Positions 1-11,066 of a stretch of 64,000 nucleotides of DNA are shown in pieces. The notes under the pieces were generated by a model that saw only the letters and a program-made list of their open reading frames with translations, ran no database searches and had not been told where the DNA came from. Every line of letters starts with the position of its first letter. The first letter of the stretch is position 1. Origin of the DNA: Emergomyces orientalis (lineage: Eukaryota; Ascomycota; Eurotiomycetes; Onygenales; Ajellomycetaceae); NCBI GenBank assembly GCA_002110485.1, contig MOWL01000023.1, positions 248,001-312,000 of the forward strand, read 5' to 3'. Position numbers and translations under genes: made by a program.

Positions 1-536
1 ACTTTGATATGTGCCATGGCCTGTGCATATATAGATAGATTCATGTGTATTTTTCATTTCAAGGTTATGTGGGAGACCAACAAATAGCTGGAAATATTCC
101 AAGCTACATATGTACGGTTCGAATCTCCCCTTTTTCTTCCTTGACACCTGTCGTAAAACATATTAAGTAGAACTGGTTAGAGAAGTGGTGCTCTCTTCCA
201 TCCATATATCCAGAGCCCCCTCTATTAGCCATATCACTAACAACAGAAAGAGACAACTAACCCAAGGAGGGGTTAATATAAAAGGAGAGAGGTATATCTA
301 ATTTCCCAAATTCATCCTAACCACACATGCGCCTAAGCCTTATCACACGTATACACATATCGCGCATATATTTTGAATAATGATCCTATTAATCTATTGC
401 CATTTTTAGCCCTTCCCCTATCCGAATACAAAAACAATGTTAACATATACATCTATCTCATATACCATACAAATAGCTCAGACACAACACATAAATCGTA
501 ACCATTCCCATAACTGTACCCTATATCTTCAGTCCC
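1..536. other. Intergenic, no gene seen
   Basis: This is the DNA downstream of the minus-strand signal peptide peptidase gene. It is AT-rich with short TA and CA runs and has only short, low-complexity reading frames. It probably contains the 3' untranslated region of that gene next to its stop codon, but no polyadenylation signal can be assigned with confidence. Confidence 0.6.
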
Positions 537-2585
537 TTAACCCACCCTCCTCGTCCGCCGCTTCTTCATCGCTGGCTCCTCGATACCCGCACCGGTCCCA
601 GCTACAACAAGCACGGGGGAGGAAGAAGAAGATGAAGGCTCGCTTTTGGAATCGGAGGTGTCAAATTTTTGATCTTCTTCAGTTTCCTCAGCTCGCTTAG
701 TTGGCTTATTCGAGGACGTTTTCGTATCGTTGTTTCCACGTTGATCACTGCCATCGGTGGGCGTGTTTGTTCCCGTCCACGGCCTTGGCTTGGGGAGGGA
801 AATGGAGAAAGAAATTAGATCCAGAGACGTAGATGCCTCGTTTCTTGTGGGTTTCTCAGTCTTGTCTTTGTTCTTATCGTTGGAGTCTTTAGTGGATTCA
901 GGAGACTTCTTAGATGTCGATGTCGATGTCGATGTCGATGTGGGCGCCTTGGAATCCTCCCCGAAAAACATCTTACGGAAAATTCCATAGGGCGAGGAGA
1001 TGCTTTCTTTCTCCGTCTCCTTCTCCTGCTCCCCACTCTTGTCACTCGTATCCTTACCCCTCTCGGCTTCTCTGTCCTCCTCCTCCTCCTCCTCGTCCTC
1101 TTCAATCGCATCGGAGAAATTCCACATCTCCTTGATATCGCCTTTGACAAGGGCAGTCGTCCACAAAGATCCAAGCACACCTGGGACAAGGTATAGAAGA
1201 GCAGGTTGGGCATGGTTGGAGATCTGCATTGCCAGCAGGGTGGCCAGCATGCCAGTGACATACCCAATAAGGCTAGCATGGAAATATGTCTTTGGGAAGG
1301 TCTTTGCTTCGTGAGACGTCAGTTTTCCATCCTGGCGCCGAGGGTAAGTGAGAGCTGCATATCTGGATGTGGATGTGAACCATGTCGTCCAGAAACGCTC
1401 ACCCCAGCTACCAGCGGCATTGACATATGGGATTTTCTCAGGGTTCTTTAATAAAGCGGCCTTTGCTTTATAATAAAGGAAAAGATCAAATCGAAGCGCT
1501 AAACCGATAACCATACCCGGAATCACAATATCGCCCAACCCTAGCATGGCCATACTGACCAAATCAGGATCCTCCCCTGGCGCCGAAGGGCGCGGGAACA
1601 CTAACTTGATAGGGATATCCAGACTCTTAGCGACAGTAACCATCAGCGGCGTGAAGAAGACGAAATAAATATCATAGAAGAACAAGGCGCTGAGGACCAA
1701 CGAGCCCGTCCAGAATGTCGTAGGCGACATGAACTGCATGGCTCCGTAGGAAAAGCTGAAACCGAGGAAATTTGTTAACCACCACGGCTTCGTCACGAAG
1801 GTGAAGTAATACACCGCCACGAGCGCGAGGACGGCGCTTACGATGTCAAAGATTGTGATACGGCTTTTGACCTCGACGACGGCGCGAATGTAAGCGCGGA
1901 GTGTAGCTTTCTTATAGGCGAAGCCGCGTACACGCCAGAGGGCAGTTAGAAGTGAAGTTGGCAAAGGAATTCTTCCTAGGTGGCCCGGCAGAGGGGACCT
2001 GCGTTGCTCCTCTACTTTCTCCAGGGGCAAATCGTCATTTCCAATAGCCACAAAAACCCTTCTGCGTTGATTTGCTTTCCATACAAATCCATCCAGGGCG
2101 TAGCGGGAGGGGAAAATCAAAGACCGTAACAGCGAAAACCCATCCCGCATAAACGCGATAGCAAAGACAGTTCCCGCTTGCGAGAAATAGAAACCTAGGA
2201 ATTTATTAAGGATGGTAGGGTCTTTCAGCCAGTTGATGAGGAGATACAGGCCGCCCAGGGTCAGGCCAGCCATTATGGGGAACATGATGGCATCAGAGGG
2301 CTCGAGGCCTTCCATTTTCTTCACGCTAATTTCTTCTTCTTCGTCATCTTCCTCGTCAGCGTCTTCTTCGTTTTCCCTGTCAATATCAGGCTCGTCGTTT
2401 GGGTTCTTGCGTTTGGTTGGTTTGGCTGCCGAAGACGGTCTTGTTAATGATGCATGGGCTCCGATGTAGATGGGGAAGAGAGCCGATACTAAAAGATGGC
2501 TGTAGGTTGGTATGAGAGGTTTGCATTTGGTGAATTCGAGCTGGACCTGGTCCAGTAGCTTCGCAGAAAACCCTGTGAAGTCCAT
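537..2585 (-). CDS. Signal peptide peptidase, intramembrane aspartyl protease
   Basis: A single uninterrupted exon of 682 codons. The product is a polytopic ER membrane protease of the presenilin/SPP family, which cuts signal-peptide remnants and type II membrane segments within the bilayer. The family's three signatures appear in order: a YD motif (Asp305) in an aromatic helix, a GLGD motif (Asp352), and a PAL motif (Pro461). The two aspartates are the catalytic pair. The N-terminal third has hydrophobic helices separated by a very acidic loop (residues about 60-85). After the last helix the protein continues for about 170 residues as a Ser/Thr/Glu/Lys-rich tail encoded partly by TCGATG and TCC microsatellites; this makes it longer than the roughly 380-residue animal enzyme. 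The start was chosen as the first in-frame ATG, just before the first predicted hydrophobic segment. It is divergent from the cyclophilin gene, with 335 bp between the two starts. Confidence 0.93.
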   Translation of the reverse strand: MDFTGFSAKLLDQVQLEFTKCKPLIPTYSHLLVSALFPIYIGAHASLTRPSSAAKPTKRKNPNDEPDIDRENEEDADEEDDEEEEISVKKMEGLEPSDAIMFPIMAGLTLGGLYLLINWLKDPTILNKFLGFYFSQAGTVFAIAFMRDGFSLLRSLIFPSRYALDGFVWKANQRRRVFVAIGNDDLPLEKVEEQRRSPLPGHLGRIPLPTSLLTALWRVRGFAYKKATLRAYIRAVVEVKSRITIFDIVSAVLALVAVYYFTFVTKPWWLTNFLGFSFSYGAMQFMSPTTFWTGSLVLSALFFYDIYFVFFTPLMVTVAKSLDIPIKLVFPRPSAPGEDPDLVSMAMLGLGDIVIPGMVIGLALRFDLFLYYKAKAALLKNPEKIPYVNAAGSWGERFWTTWFTSTSRYAALTYPRRQDGKLTSHEAKTFPKTYFHASLIGYVTGMLATLLAMQISNHAQPALLYLVPGVLGSLWTTALVKGDIKEMWNFSDAIEEDEEEEEEDREAERGKDTSDKSGEQEKETEKESISSPYGIFRKMFFGEDSKAPTSTSTSTSTSKKSPESTKDSNDKNKDKTEKPTRNEASTSLDLISFSISLPKPRPWTGTNTPTDGSDQRGNNDTKTSSNKPTKRAEETEEDQKFDTSDSKSEPSSSSSSPVLVVAGTGAGIEEPAMKKRRTRRVG
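913..942. repeat. GATGTC hexanucleotide repeat in the SPP coding tail
   Basis: Five tandem hexamers encode an alternating Ser-Thr run in the cytosolic tail of the signal peptide peptidase. The unit is a multiple of three, so copy-number change would keep the frame. Confidence 0.85.
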
Positions 2586-2920
2586 CTTGTGCTGCGCCTT
2601 TAGGTGGAGAACACTTTGACTCGGGGAGATGGGGTGGAGAAAGCGAAAGCAGTACCCTCACGAGAGATAGGAATGGGCGCTGATTGTCGGTTATTATTTA
2701 GAGTAGTGCCAACATCTTAATTCCAGAATTCTCGGTTGCCGGTGAAGAGGGTTAGGTGTTCTTTTGGAGCTTCTCGTGTTGCTTTATCTGATCTTTTTAT
2801 ATATGTATATTGAAGGGCGCCAAGCCGGACTGCTGATTGACATCATCCACAAGTTTCTGGAAGCATTCAAACCATCCGCCAACCATCTCGTTTGATACAC
2901 TCAACATATTAACAGCACCA
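2586..2920. promoter_or_regulatory. Shared divergent promoter region (SPP / cyclophilin)
   Basis: These 335 bp separate the starts of two divergent genes and must hold both promoters. There is an AT-rich stretch around 2790-2810 upstream of the cyclophilin start. No individual factor site is assigned. Confidence 0.5.
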
Positions 2921-3555
2921 ATGGCTACAGACGTGGTAATTGATACTTCGATGGTACAGTTGAATCGCATCTAGACAGTTATATGCTATTCGAATTAGAT
3001 TTACTAACATTCCCCAGGGCTCCATCACCGTCGAGCTCTACAATGACCATGCACCCAAGGCACAAGCACAAACCCCTCCTCTTTTTCTACCCGATTCACG
3101 GGCCTCTTTCTTTACTAACATACACTCTATCTGCGATATAGACATGCAAGAACTTCGCAACCCTCGCGCAACGCGGTTACTACAACAACGTAATCTTCCA
3201 CCGCATCATCCCCAATTTCATGATCCAAGGCGGCGACCCCACCGGAACCGGTAGAGGGGGCAGTTCGATTTACGGCGAGAAGTTCGAGGATGAAATCAGT
3301 CCGGCGCTGAAACATACAGGCGCGGGGATTTTGAGCATGGCGAATAGCGGACCCAATACTAATGGCAGTCAGTTCTTCATTACACTGGCGCCGACGCCGT
3401 GGCTTGATGGGAAGCATACGATATTTGGCCGGGTGAAGGGTGGGATGAGAGTTGTGCAGCGCATGGGGCTGGTGAAAACAGGGGCGGAGGATAGGCCGAT
3501 TGATCAGGTTAAGATTGTGAGGGCGAGGGTTGTGGAGGAAGCGGGGGAGGAGTGA
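2921..3555 (+). CDS. PPIL1-type cyclophilin, peptidyl-prolyl cis-trans isomerase
   Basis: Three exons (2921-2935, 3018-3059, 3142-3555) give 156 residues, nearly all of it one cyclophilin domain. It catalyses cis-trans isomerisation of X-Pro bonds. The sequence follows the PPIL1/Cyp1 branch closely: HAPKTCKNF, FHRIIPNFMIQGGDPTGTG, MANSGPNTNGSQFF, WLDGKHTIFGRV. The catalytic Arg of FHR, the Gln of MIQGG, the Phe of QFF and the Trp and His of WLDGKH are all present. PPIL1 proteins in other eukaryotes are spliceosome components, so a nuclear role is likely here by homology. Exon 1 codes for only five residues. The second intron begins with GC instead of GT: no GT exists between the last unambiguous coding base and the acceptor (see finding). 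Its branch point TACTAAC is strong. Confidence 0.93.
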
Positions 3556-4415
3556 TATGATATCGGCCCTGGACAAGACATTATGTGAAGGACTAGATGG
3601 CTTCATGTCATTTTATGATCCATGAATTGGGCTACTCCTCTGCTATTATGGCCAGAAGAAGTTCTTAGGCACTACGGTCCTATACATGCCGGACATAAAT
3701 ACTGCTACGGTTTGGCTTCAAAGCCGCGTTCGAGGGAGGGCATCCTGTCATTGTTCCTGGTGAACCTTCCGCATAACCGATACCGAGTCAATGGAAGGAA
3801 GACCTTCACAGATACACCTTATCCCAAGAGGACACGACTCTTGATATATACATAGATACATGCCATTGAATAGGTATATTAGATGAAATAAATTAAATAG
3901 GGGGAAAAAAAAGTATGTATCACCACAAAACGAACCGCTTCCATCAGACGAAATATCCAGAGCAGCAGATACAGGGTGATATGAGTAATCTACACTCCAT
4001 AAAAGACACAGCCAATGAAGGCGTATCCGGAAGACAAGCTCGCCAAAAGCAACAATTAATAGTAGGAAGCGGCCTGGTCTGCGCAGAAGCACATGGAGTG
4101 AGTTGTTAAAGGAGAAGAAAAAGAAGAGAGGGAAAATGTTTTGATATTTTCTGCTTCCGAAACGGGGTGGTTGGTGCCAAGCCTGTACTGGTCTCTATTG
4201 GGCTAGCAACATCATGTGACGGGAGGTTCTTTTCTGCCTCAAATTATTCTCCTCATTTCTTTTTCTCCTCTGTCCCACAATAAAAACACCAAAATCACTC
4301 AAAATATTCAAAACATTCAGCCCTGCAACTGTCAGTGCTGGGTATTGTTGGTAGTAATGGTCTACTGCCATCCTATGAACTGAGCAACTGATCCTGTAAT
4401 GTGTGTACTGCCATA
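3556..4415. other. Intergenic, no gene supported
   Basis: DNA between the cyclophilin stop and the start of the Rab escort protein gene. It has an AT-rich 3'-flank near 3850-3910 and a CT-rich stretch around 4240-4290 that probably belongs to the promoter or leader of the next gene. A hydrophobic minus-strand frame at 3748-4092 was considered and rejected. Confidence 0.55.
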
Positions 4416-6395
4416 ATGGAACAGCTCACTGACGTTGACTGGGATGTGCTGATCTCCGGGACCGGCCTGCCCCAGTCCATTCTTGCACTGTAAGTCACGG
4501 CCGCTGTTTCTGCCAACATCATTTTGGTACTTAATTCACTAACCTAATGCCACTACGCTCGAACAGAGCACTGTCCCGCTCAGATAAAAAGGTTCTTCAT
4601 GTTGACAAGCATGACTATTACGGAGGTTCAGAAGCTGCCTTCAGCCTCCAGGAGGCCGAAGACTGGGTAATAAAGATCAACGAGGGTGAGATACATAGCA
4701 TTGAATACGGGCTCACATGGCCAACGAGGTCGCGAGTCCCTTGACTCTCAATGGATGCTGATGGGACGCTGCTGACCAGCTCCGGGCTCTACTCCCTTTG
4801 AGTCTGCTTCAATATCCACTTTCCCCGCTTCATTAGAACATGAAGGAAGCAGCAAGCTTTCACCTTCAAGAGCATATACACTCTCTTTGTCTCCACAGCT
4901 CATATACTCCCGTTCGAGACTTATCCCAAGTTTGGTTTCGTCCAGGATATATCGACAGCTGGAATTCCAGGCCGTGGGGAGCTGGTGGGTATGCAGACAG
5001 AGAGATTCAGCTAGCTCTGCCTCCCTAAATCGAGTACCCGGAAGTCGGGAAGACGTCTTCGCTGACGATAACATGTCGAATAAGTTGAAAAGGGCTCTAA
5101 TTAAATTCCTCAGGCATCTTGCCCAGCCAACTCTGAATGATGGCGTTGGTGAAGAGGATAGTGAACTGGATGTTCCTTTCGCGCAATATCTCGAGTCAAA
5201 GCTTCATGTCCCAACGGATTTACATGATCCGCTTACCTCTTTATCCCTTTCTCCTTGTTTTTGGAATGAAACGAATAGTAGATATGCCGTGTCCAGGATA
5301 AAAAGGCATTTGGGATCAATTGGTGTCTTTGGCATGGGTTTCGGCGCGCTCCTTGCAAAATGGGGTGGTGGTGCAGAAATATCACAGGTAGGATGCCGGG
5401 CCTGCGCCGTTGGTGGCGGTGTTTATGTCCTGAGTAGGGGCGCAAGGCATGTAGAGATACCTGCCCCTGGTTCACAAAACCCTGACCAGCTACTCCGGGT
5501 TCAGCTCTCAGATGGAGAGATTGTACGGAGCAAGTTTGTCGTGGGATCACCATGGGACTTGCCCTCCGAAACCCAAAGCTCAACACCTACTTACACAAAG
5601 GTTGCTCGCTCAATCATGATCGTATCATCTCCGCTTGAGAGCCTCTTCCCGCCCACATCGGAAGGTGGTCCCATACCAGCCGGAGCGGTGGTTTTCGTTC
5701 CTACAGCATCTGGAAGTACTCAACCTCCAGTTTACTTAATCGTCCACTCCAGTGATACGGGGGAATGCCCACCTGGCCAATGTGAGTTACCCTTATGTTC
5801 TTTCCATTTTTGCGTTTCACCAAACAAACCACTCGCTCTCAAATGATGATTCCACTTTTACGAATACTTATCTACATTGTCTGCAATTTCATTGATGATA
5901 AACTTCCTCTGACAGCCTGAAGAGAGCAACCCCATCTATCACACAGCACTTGGTTTCCGTTACAGTTATGGGATCTGCGTATGCTAACATACCCATGAAC
6001 AAGGCGTGATATATGGCAGTACCCTCCTTACAGGCAACGATGATGATGCTGGGCAATTCCTCATTCAATCTGCAGCCACCAATCTTCTCGCATCGACTGA
6101 TGCCGATGCAAACATCCTCTGGAGCCTCCGATATACCCAACTAGGCGTTCTCGACGGGGTATCATCCTTTTCTTCTGTAGAACTATCCTCAGTTCCAAGT
6201 AGTTTATCAGGACGTGTATTCTCCTTTGCTCCGCCAAACCTAGACCTAGCATTCGATGATGGGATGCTTGACCAGGTGCGGTCAGTTTGGGAGGCTGTTA
6301 CTGAGGGGGATGCGGAGAGGGGGGAGTTCTTGCACTTCGAGGATCGAGAAGCGACGGAGGAGGATGGCGATGGGCATGAAGCTGGTCTTAACTAG
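4416..6395 (+). CDS. Rab escort protein / Rab GDI superfamily (Mrs6-like)
   Basis: Four exons (4416-4489, 4567-4685, 4780-5781, 6004-6395) give 528 residues. The N-terminus matches the FAD-like Rossmann core of the GDI/REP superfamily: ISGTGLPQSILALALS followed by KKVLHVDKHDYYGG, where the second Gly of the usual GxGxxG is replaced as in GDI proteins. The central RSRLIPSLVSSRIYRQLEF and FGMGFGALLAKWGGG blocks are also family hallmarks. REP presents new Rab GTPases to geranylgeranyl transferase II, while GDI recycles prenylated Rabs; the length and the CPPGQ...VIYGST region favour REP over the roughly 450-residue GDI. It acts in the cytosol and at membranes. The tail is acidic. All junctions keep frame; the last intron (222 nt) is long for this locus. 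Confidence 0.9.
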
Positions 6396-8699
6396 ATATA
6401 TAATATTTTTCTGAATTCACTTCAGCTCATCAGGAGTCGGTCATACTCTTTGCGATTTGAATGTTGTGCCTTGTATTCGTCAAACGATTATATAAACGCC
6501 ATGGTATGGTTGCGCTGCCAAGGACATAATCTATTTCAGTGCTCTTTGGGTATCCGTGGTCACCCATCTGTGTCTCCCACTCAAGTTCCCATTCTCGTCG
6601 TTTTGTATATACAGGGCAAGAAGTAGTATTAATGATAGCTGAATCATGGTTCACCTTTCTCCCTCAGCAAACCCTTCTTCCCATAAGTTCCCAGCTAGTG
6701 TGTCACAACCCTGCCAGTCTCCGCTAAGCTAAATTGCCATTGTCTGCACTTTCGATTTAACCCCAGCGGTAAATATTTCCGAACTAGGCGACACCACCGA
6801 CAACTTGGGAAATTTAACTGTTTATTAACCGCTTCTTTCCTCTCCCTTGTCCCTTGTCCCTGTCCCTGTCCCCTGTTCTTCTCGGACCTTCTTTCATGCG
6901 CTTTCATGCCTTGAGACAAGATACGAGACGGAGTTTATTAATAACGTCACCAAAACAGACTCGTGGACAACTCTTTGAAGGAGCGGAGCCAGGAGTCACA
7001 TATAGGTAGCAGTCAGGCCTTCATGTCTACCCAAAAATTTGGAAGGGTCAAGATAGTTAAGACTCTCAAAACGTTCAAATGTAGGTTATTCTAATTATGC
7101 TAGCGAGAAAAAGCAAGGGAGACAAGGGTAAAGCCATCCCCTCTATCCTCTCTTATTTTTCAAAAAGAAAAATCAGCAAATTAAAATCCCTTCTTGGGGA
7201 GGGAGAGAGGATTTGGGAGATTAAACCTCGAAGCCATCCTTCGCCAGAACCATTCCGGAAAAGAAAAGAAGAAGGAAAAAAAAAAAAAAACAACCACTCC
7301 CAACAGTCCGTATACGGTACGAACACCATACGGCTTGGCACCCTGCATCTTGCGATCTTTATGAAAAGAACCCCGTTCTATATCGGCAAAGCTTATACGG
7401 GTTGGGGATGGGTTTCTCCCAGCGGCCCTGGCCTGATTCCACAGCCCCATCATGTTTCCTTGTGAGGGAGAAACTCGTAAAAAATAGGAAAAAAAAATCA
7501 CAAAGGGACCGAATGGAAGGGGACCCATGGGCATTGGGCGGGCATCATGTAGTTGTAGTGAAACAAGCTGCTGGAGCGGCGATTAAACCGGGCAATCATG
7601 CGCGCGTGTGTGTGTTGGCACAGGCAAAGTCCTTGATGATGATGATGATGATGATAAGAAAATCACTGAAAATTTGGGTTGCGTTTGTTTCAAAGCATTT
7701 CAAAGCAAAGCAAAGCAAAGCAAAGCAAGGGCGGTATGAAATTAAAGACACGGGGAGAATGAGATTCGGATTTATAAATGAATATATATATATTTTTGGC
7801 TTTTTTAGGGACTACCCGCGTCCCCCGTGCACCTTGTCGCGCAAGTTAACGAACGACGGCTTAACCTTTTGATAAAATAAAGTGAAGTGAAAAGGTTTAT
7901 GGCAGATCTTGCTTGGCATTTTTCAGAGGAAATTTGGATGAATGAGTGAATGAATGAATGGGTAATAGACTTTCTTGTTCATCAAATTCATGGAATATAT
8001 CAATATGTAAATCTCTTCTAGAATCCGATCTAGAGAAGATTCATGACACTTTGAATACTGCTTCAAATCTGATACGGGATTTTCGCTATTTCCAGGGTTT
8101 CAAATTGTCCTGAGACAGCGCGGGGAAAGAAAAAAAAAGGTAATCTCTCATGGGCAATCTAGATCTATTATTCCATCCTCTCTTCCGACAAGCCCATCGG
8201 CATGTTTACCAGATCCCGGCCCCAACGAGCTCTCCCCGTTCCATATATAACCTCCCCAAGCTTTAATTAAAATTCCTTCAGTGGAGGTATGTAGTTGTAG
8301 AGGTATAGTACGTACTATACATTCTAATCAACAACGTCTTCCAAGCCACATCAAAATCGATCAAAACATTCCTCCAGTCCGCGAACAAAGATGGACATCG
8401 GCGAGAGGAATTAAGGGCCCTCCCCGAATTCACTCAGGATTTGCTCTCGTTGCGAAACCCAATCACCCCCTTGGGCCCATTCTCAGTCAGTCAGAAGTGG
8501 CCGAGAAACCCGAGGGCCCGAGTAAATAAAATATGTCCTCGTCTAGTGCTCACCTCGAAGCGAGCAAACTTGGCCCATTATTGGCGCGGGTGACCCTTGT
8601 CATGTCGTCATTAATGAAGAACATAAGCAGAGTCCGGGCGGATGCCAACATTTCTGTGCAAGGAATTGAGTTTGAAACCTCTGACAAGAATTTAACTAT
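6396..8699. other. Intergenic, microsatellites only
   Basis: No reading frame here resembles a known protein. The stretch holds an A-rich tract near 7278-7291, a GAT run near 7634-7653, an AAAGC pentamer run near 7708-7731 and a GAATG run near 7940-7958. Several short palindromes are present, such as around 8020-8040. It forms the first part of a 6.1-kb gene-free block upstream of the glycosyltransferase gene. Confidence 0.6.
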
Positions 8700-9230
8700 T
8701 TTCAAACAGACATAGATACTATCTCTACGTGAATATATATATATTTAGAAAAATACTGCAGCATTGATGCATTTATCACAATTAATTTGAAAATATTCCT
8801 GATACTGGCTACTCTCAATGATTTAGATCTGCTATTTACTGCTATATAGTATGTAGCTCTCTTCATAGTACACAATAGAGATTTAAGTTAGAGATCTTGT
8901 GAACAGATGAAGCTTTTCATACAAATAGAGCTTTGACAAGTGTATAAATCAATCTTTTATATGCAAAATGATATGTATTCACTCAGCAGATTAGTTGAAG
9001 GTGTTAAAAACACAATGAAGCTTGTCTCTGTTTGCAAGATCTCTAAAACTCTATCTTAGAGATAGTTCTAGCTTGTTGAAAGATTCTTGTATTATTCTAT
9101 AACAAGCTAATACTATATAGCAGTGAGAGCTTCTCTGCAAATGAAGTTCTTTTTATCAAGTACAGAGTAGAAACATATGAGTGATACTTGACTCTTCTAA
9201 TATTTTTGTAATGTTTGCTAGAAATGCCCC
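8700..9230. repeat. AT-rich inverted-repeat element, possible degenerate MITE
   Basis: This segment is clearly more AT-rich than its flanks and is built of related inverted segments. Examples are ACTGCTATATAGTAT at 8838-8852, which recurs as its exact reverse complement at 9110-9124, and AGAGATCTTG at 8890-8899, which recurs inverted at 9035-9044 with a partly matching continuation. A smaller hairpin (CTAGCTTGTT / AACAAGCTAA) lies at about 9069-9110. The ends are not defined and no target-site duplication was found, so the transposon origin is inference. No coding capacity is seen. Confidence 0.5.
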
Positions 9231-9252
9231 ATGTCTACACACTTCGCCACAT

Positions 9253-9284
9253 TTAAAATAAAAATAAAAATAAAAATAAAAATA
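9253..9284. repeat. (AAAAAT)n hexanucleotide repeat
   Basis: Four perfect AAAAAT units plus a partial one, just downstream of the AT-rich inverted-repeat element. Confidence 0.9.
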
Positions 9285-9317
9285 GTTCAATCTTGGCTGG
9301 GTAGAATTAGCCTAGCT

Positions 9318-9327
9318 TACGGAGTAC
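9318..9327 (+). repeat. TACGGAGTAC dispersed motif, copy 1
   Basis: An exact copy of an intergenic 10-mer that also occurs at 11057-11066 (inverted) and 44330-44339, with a 9-bp match at 19010-19018. See the finding on this motif. Confidence 0.6.
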
Positions 9328-9427
9328 AGATGTAGATATTAAATTTATTTTCGGCCACACTATTCTTGGCCGCCAGCACTTCGTTGTCAATCTCCAGAAG
9401 GAAAATAGATAGGGGAATGAAGAAAAG

Positions 9428-9429
<2 letters not shown>

Positions 9430-9461
<32 letters not shown>
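9430..9461. repeat. (AG)n microsatellite
   Basis: About 16 perfect AG dinucleotides in intergenic DNA. Confidence 0.95.
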
Positions 9462-9466
<5 letters not shown>

Positions 9467-9802
9467 GCCAGAAACACACATATCTATCCTTGCTTCTGGC
9501 TGATGAGAAAGCGGAAGAAAATGAGCCTTCTGATTCTGATTGTATATACATTCGACTTAACCGCGCTTCACACGGGTATATGTATCGGGTTGGTGGGCAA
9601 ATCACGCACGCACGGCTGCCCGCCACACACTCCCATATGTACGGTACATCCATTTTTAGCAGAAGTCACAGAGGCAGAAATGAAAGCAAAAACATTATTT
9701 AATAAAAGGCTGCAGGCCTGCAAATTGTATATGTAATATGGAATTTGAGCCAATGCATTTGCACTGCAATGCAAATGCACGAAGAAAAGTATCAGCACTA
9801 TG

Positions 9803-9829
9803 AAAAAAAAAAAAAAAAAAAAAAAAAAA
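9803..9829. repeat. Poly(A) tract of 27 nt
   Basis: An uninterrupted run of A in intergenic DNA. Comparable A or T runs of 23-28 nt occur at 10766, 54584, 55345, 56351, 57510 and 61154. They could be old retroposon tails or slippage tracts; none has an adjacent coding remnant. Confidence 0.9.
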
Positions 9830-10765
9830 GGAAAAGCATGTGTGTCAACAGATCAAAGTGATGTCAAAGTCAACAAATTTACAAATTTTTTTTTTTACTA
9901 CTTGAAGCTCTGAACCTTGTTTGCATGTTTCAAGATTTTTTTATTTTTATTTTTCTATTTTTGCCAAACGCAAAAAGTGGAGCAAATGGAGTGAGTGGGA
10001 AGGGAAGTGGGCTGTGGTTACTGGTGGACGGGGGTGAAAAAATGGGCGGCGAACCTTGGCTGACGAAATGCAGTATTAAATTGTTAAATCAAAAAGATAT
10101 TTAGTTACTAGGTTACATATAAAACGAAAACACCCGACCTGGGCGAAAGGGAAACAAAAAGGCAAAAGGTTTCAAGAAAGGATTTACTTGGACATCTTTT
10201 TGTTGAACAATATTTTGTGTGAAACTTGTGATGATGACGGGATGGGGCCTCTCAGCAAGCAAGTATCCAGCATCAAGCACGGAAAAGGACGCAAGTTACA
10301 GTACACGCGTCCTCCTCGTTATCGGCGTGGTTCTAACAGCGCCTATCAGTGGGTAGGAGCTAAACACAGAGGGGGTGTGTGGGGCTCTGTGTTTGAAGAA
10401 GAGAATTGAATGGGGCATTTGTATTTTTTAACTTTAATTCCTTAAAAGAGTTGTGTTTGTCTGTCTCGCTCCCTCTTCAAGGTATAGATGGATGGATGGA
10501 TGGGAGAAATGAGAAGTATTTATTCTCATATACTGAAGAAGTGTGAGTTCATGATATCTACACCAAGAGAGAGAGAAGTAATGAAGAAGACTGAGATCAC
10601 CATGCTGCTGCCCGCCAGTGTACGAAGCTTCGGTCCCGCGGGCGGAGGGAGCGTGCTGCAAAATTGCCAGGTGGAGGAGGTAGGCTGGATGAGCGTTGGC
10701 TTGCTTGAACTATTCTATGTATTATGTATTATTATTAACCAGTTGAGACTCGAGAAAAGTCGCTC

Positions 10766-10788
10766 AAAAAAAAAAAAAAAAAAAAAAA
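10766..10788. repeat. Poly(A) tract of 23 nt
   Basis: An uninterrupted A run in the gene-poor block upstream of the glycosyltransferase. Confidence 0.9.
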
Positions 10789-11056
10789 CCGCGGAGTTAA
10801 GGCTCAACCAACCGATCGACCCACGATGCATCAGGCTAGGTTTTTTTTTTAATTTATGATTAATTATTTTTAAAAATTAGGTTTCATCTTCCAGAGTAGG
10901 TTTAGGTTCGCTGTTGTTCCTCCCGAGTTAATCGGATGTTTCGTTGCAGGGATCAGACAACCTTTGGAAGACTTTTGAGGAGGAGGAGGAGGAAAATGAA
11001 AAATAAGAACAACAATATAATTATAATAGTAGCAGCAAAAAGGATTATGAATCTTT

Positions 11057-11066
11057 GTACTCCGTA
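11057..11066 (-). repeat. TACGGAGTAC dispersed motif, copy 2 (inverted)
   Basis: The plus strand reads GTACTCCGTA, the exact reverse complement of the copy at 9318. Confidence 0.6.

Noticed and set aside
110..130. GGTTCGAATC, like a tRNA T-loop
   Set aside because: No complementary T-stem, acceptor stem or anticodon arm can be formed around it.
815..1279. Minus-strand Arg-rich frame of 154 codons
   Set aside because: A shadow of the signal peptide peptidase tail in another frame.
3748..4092. Minus-strand hydrophobic frame of 114 codons
   Set aside because: Hydrophobic but includes Phe runs from T-rich DNA and matches no small membrane-protein family I know; no upstream exon could be joined.
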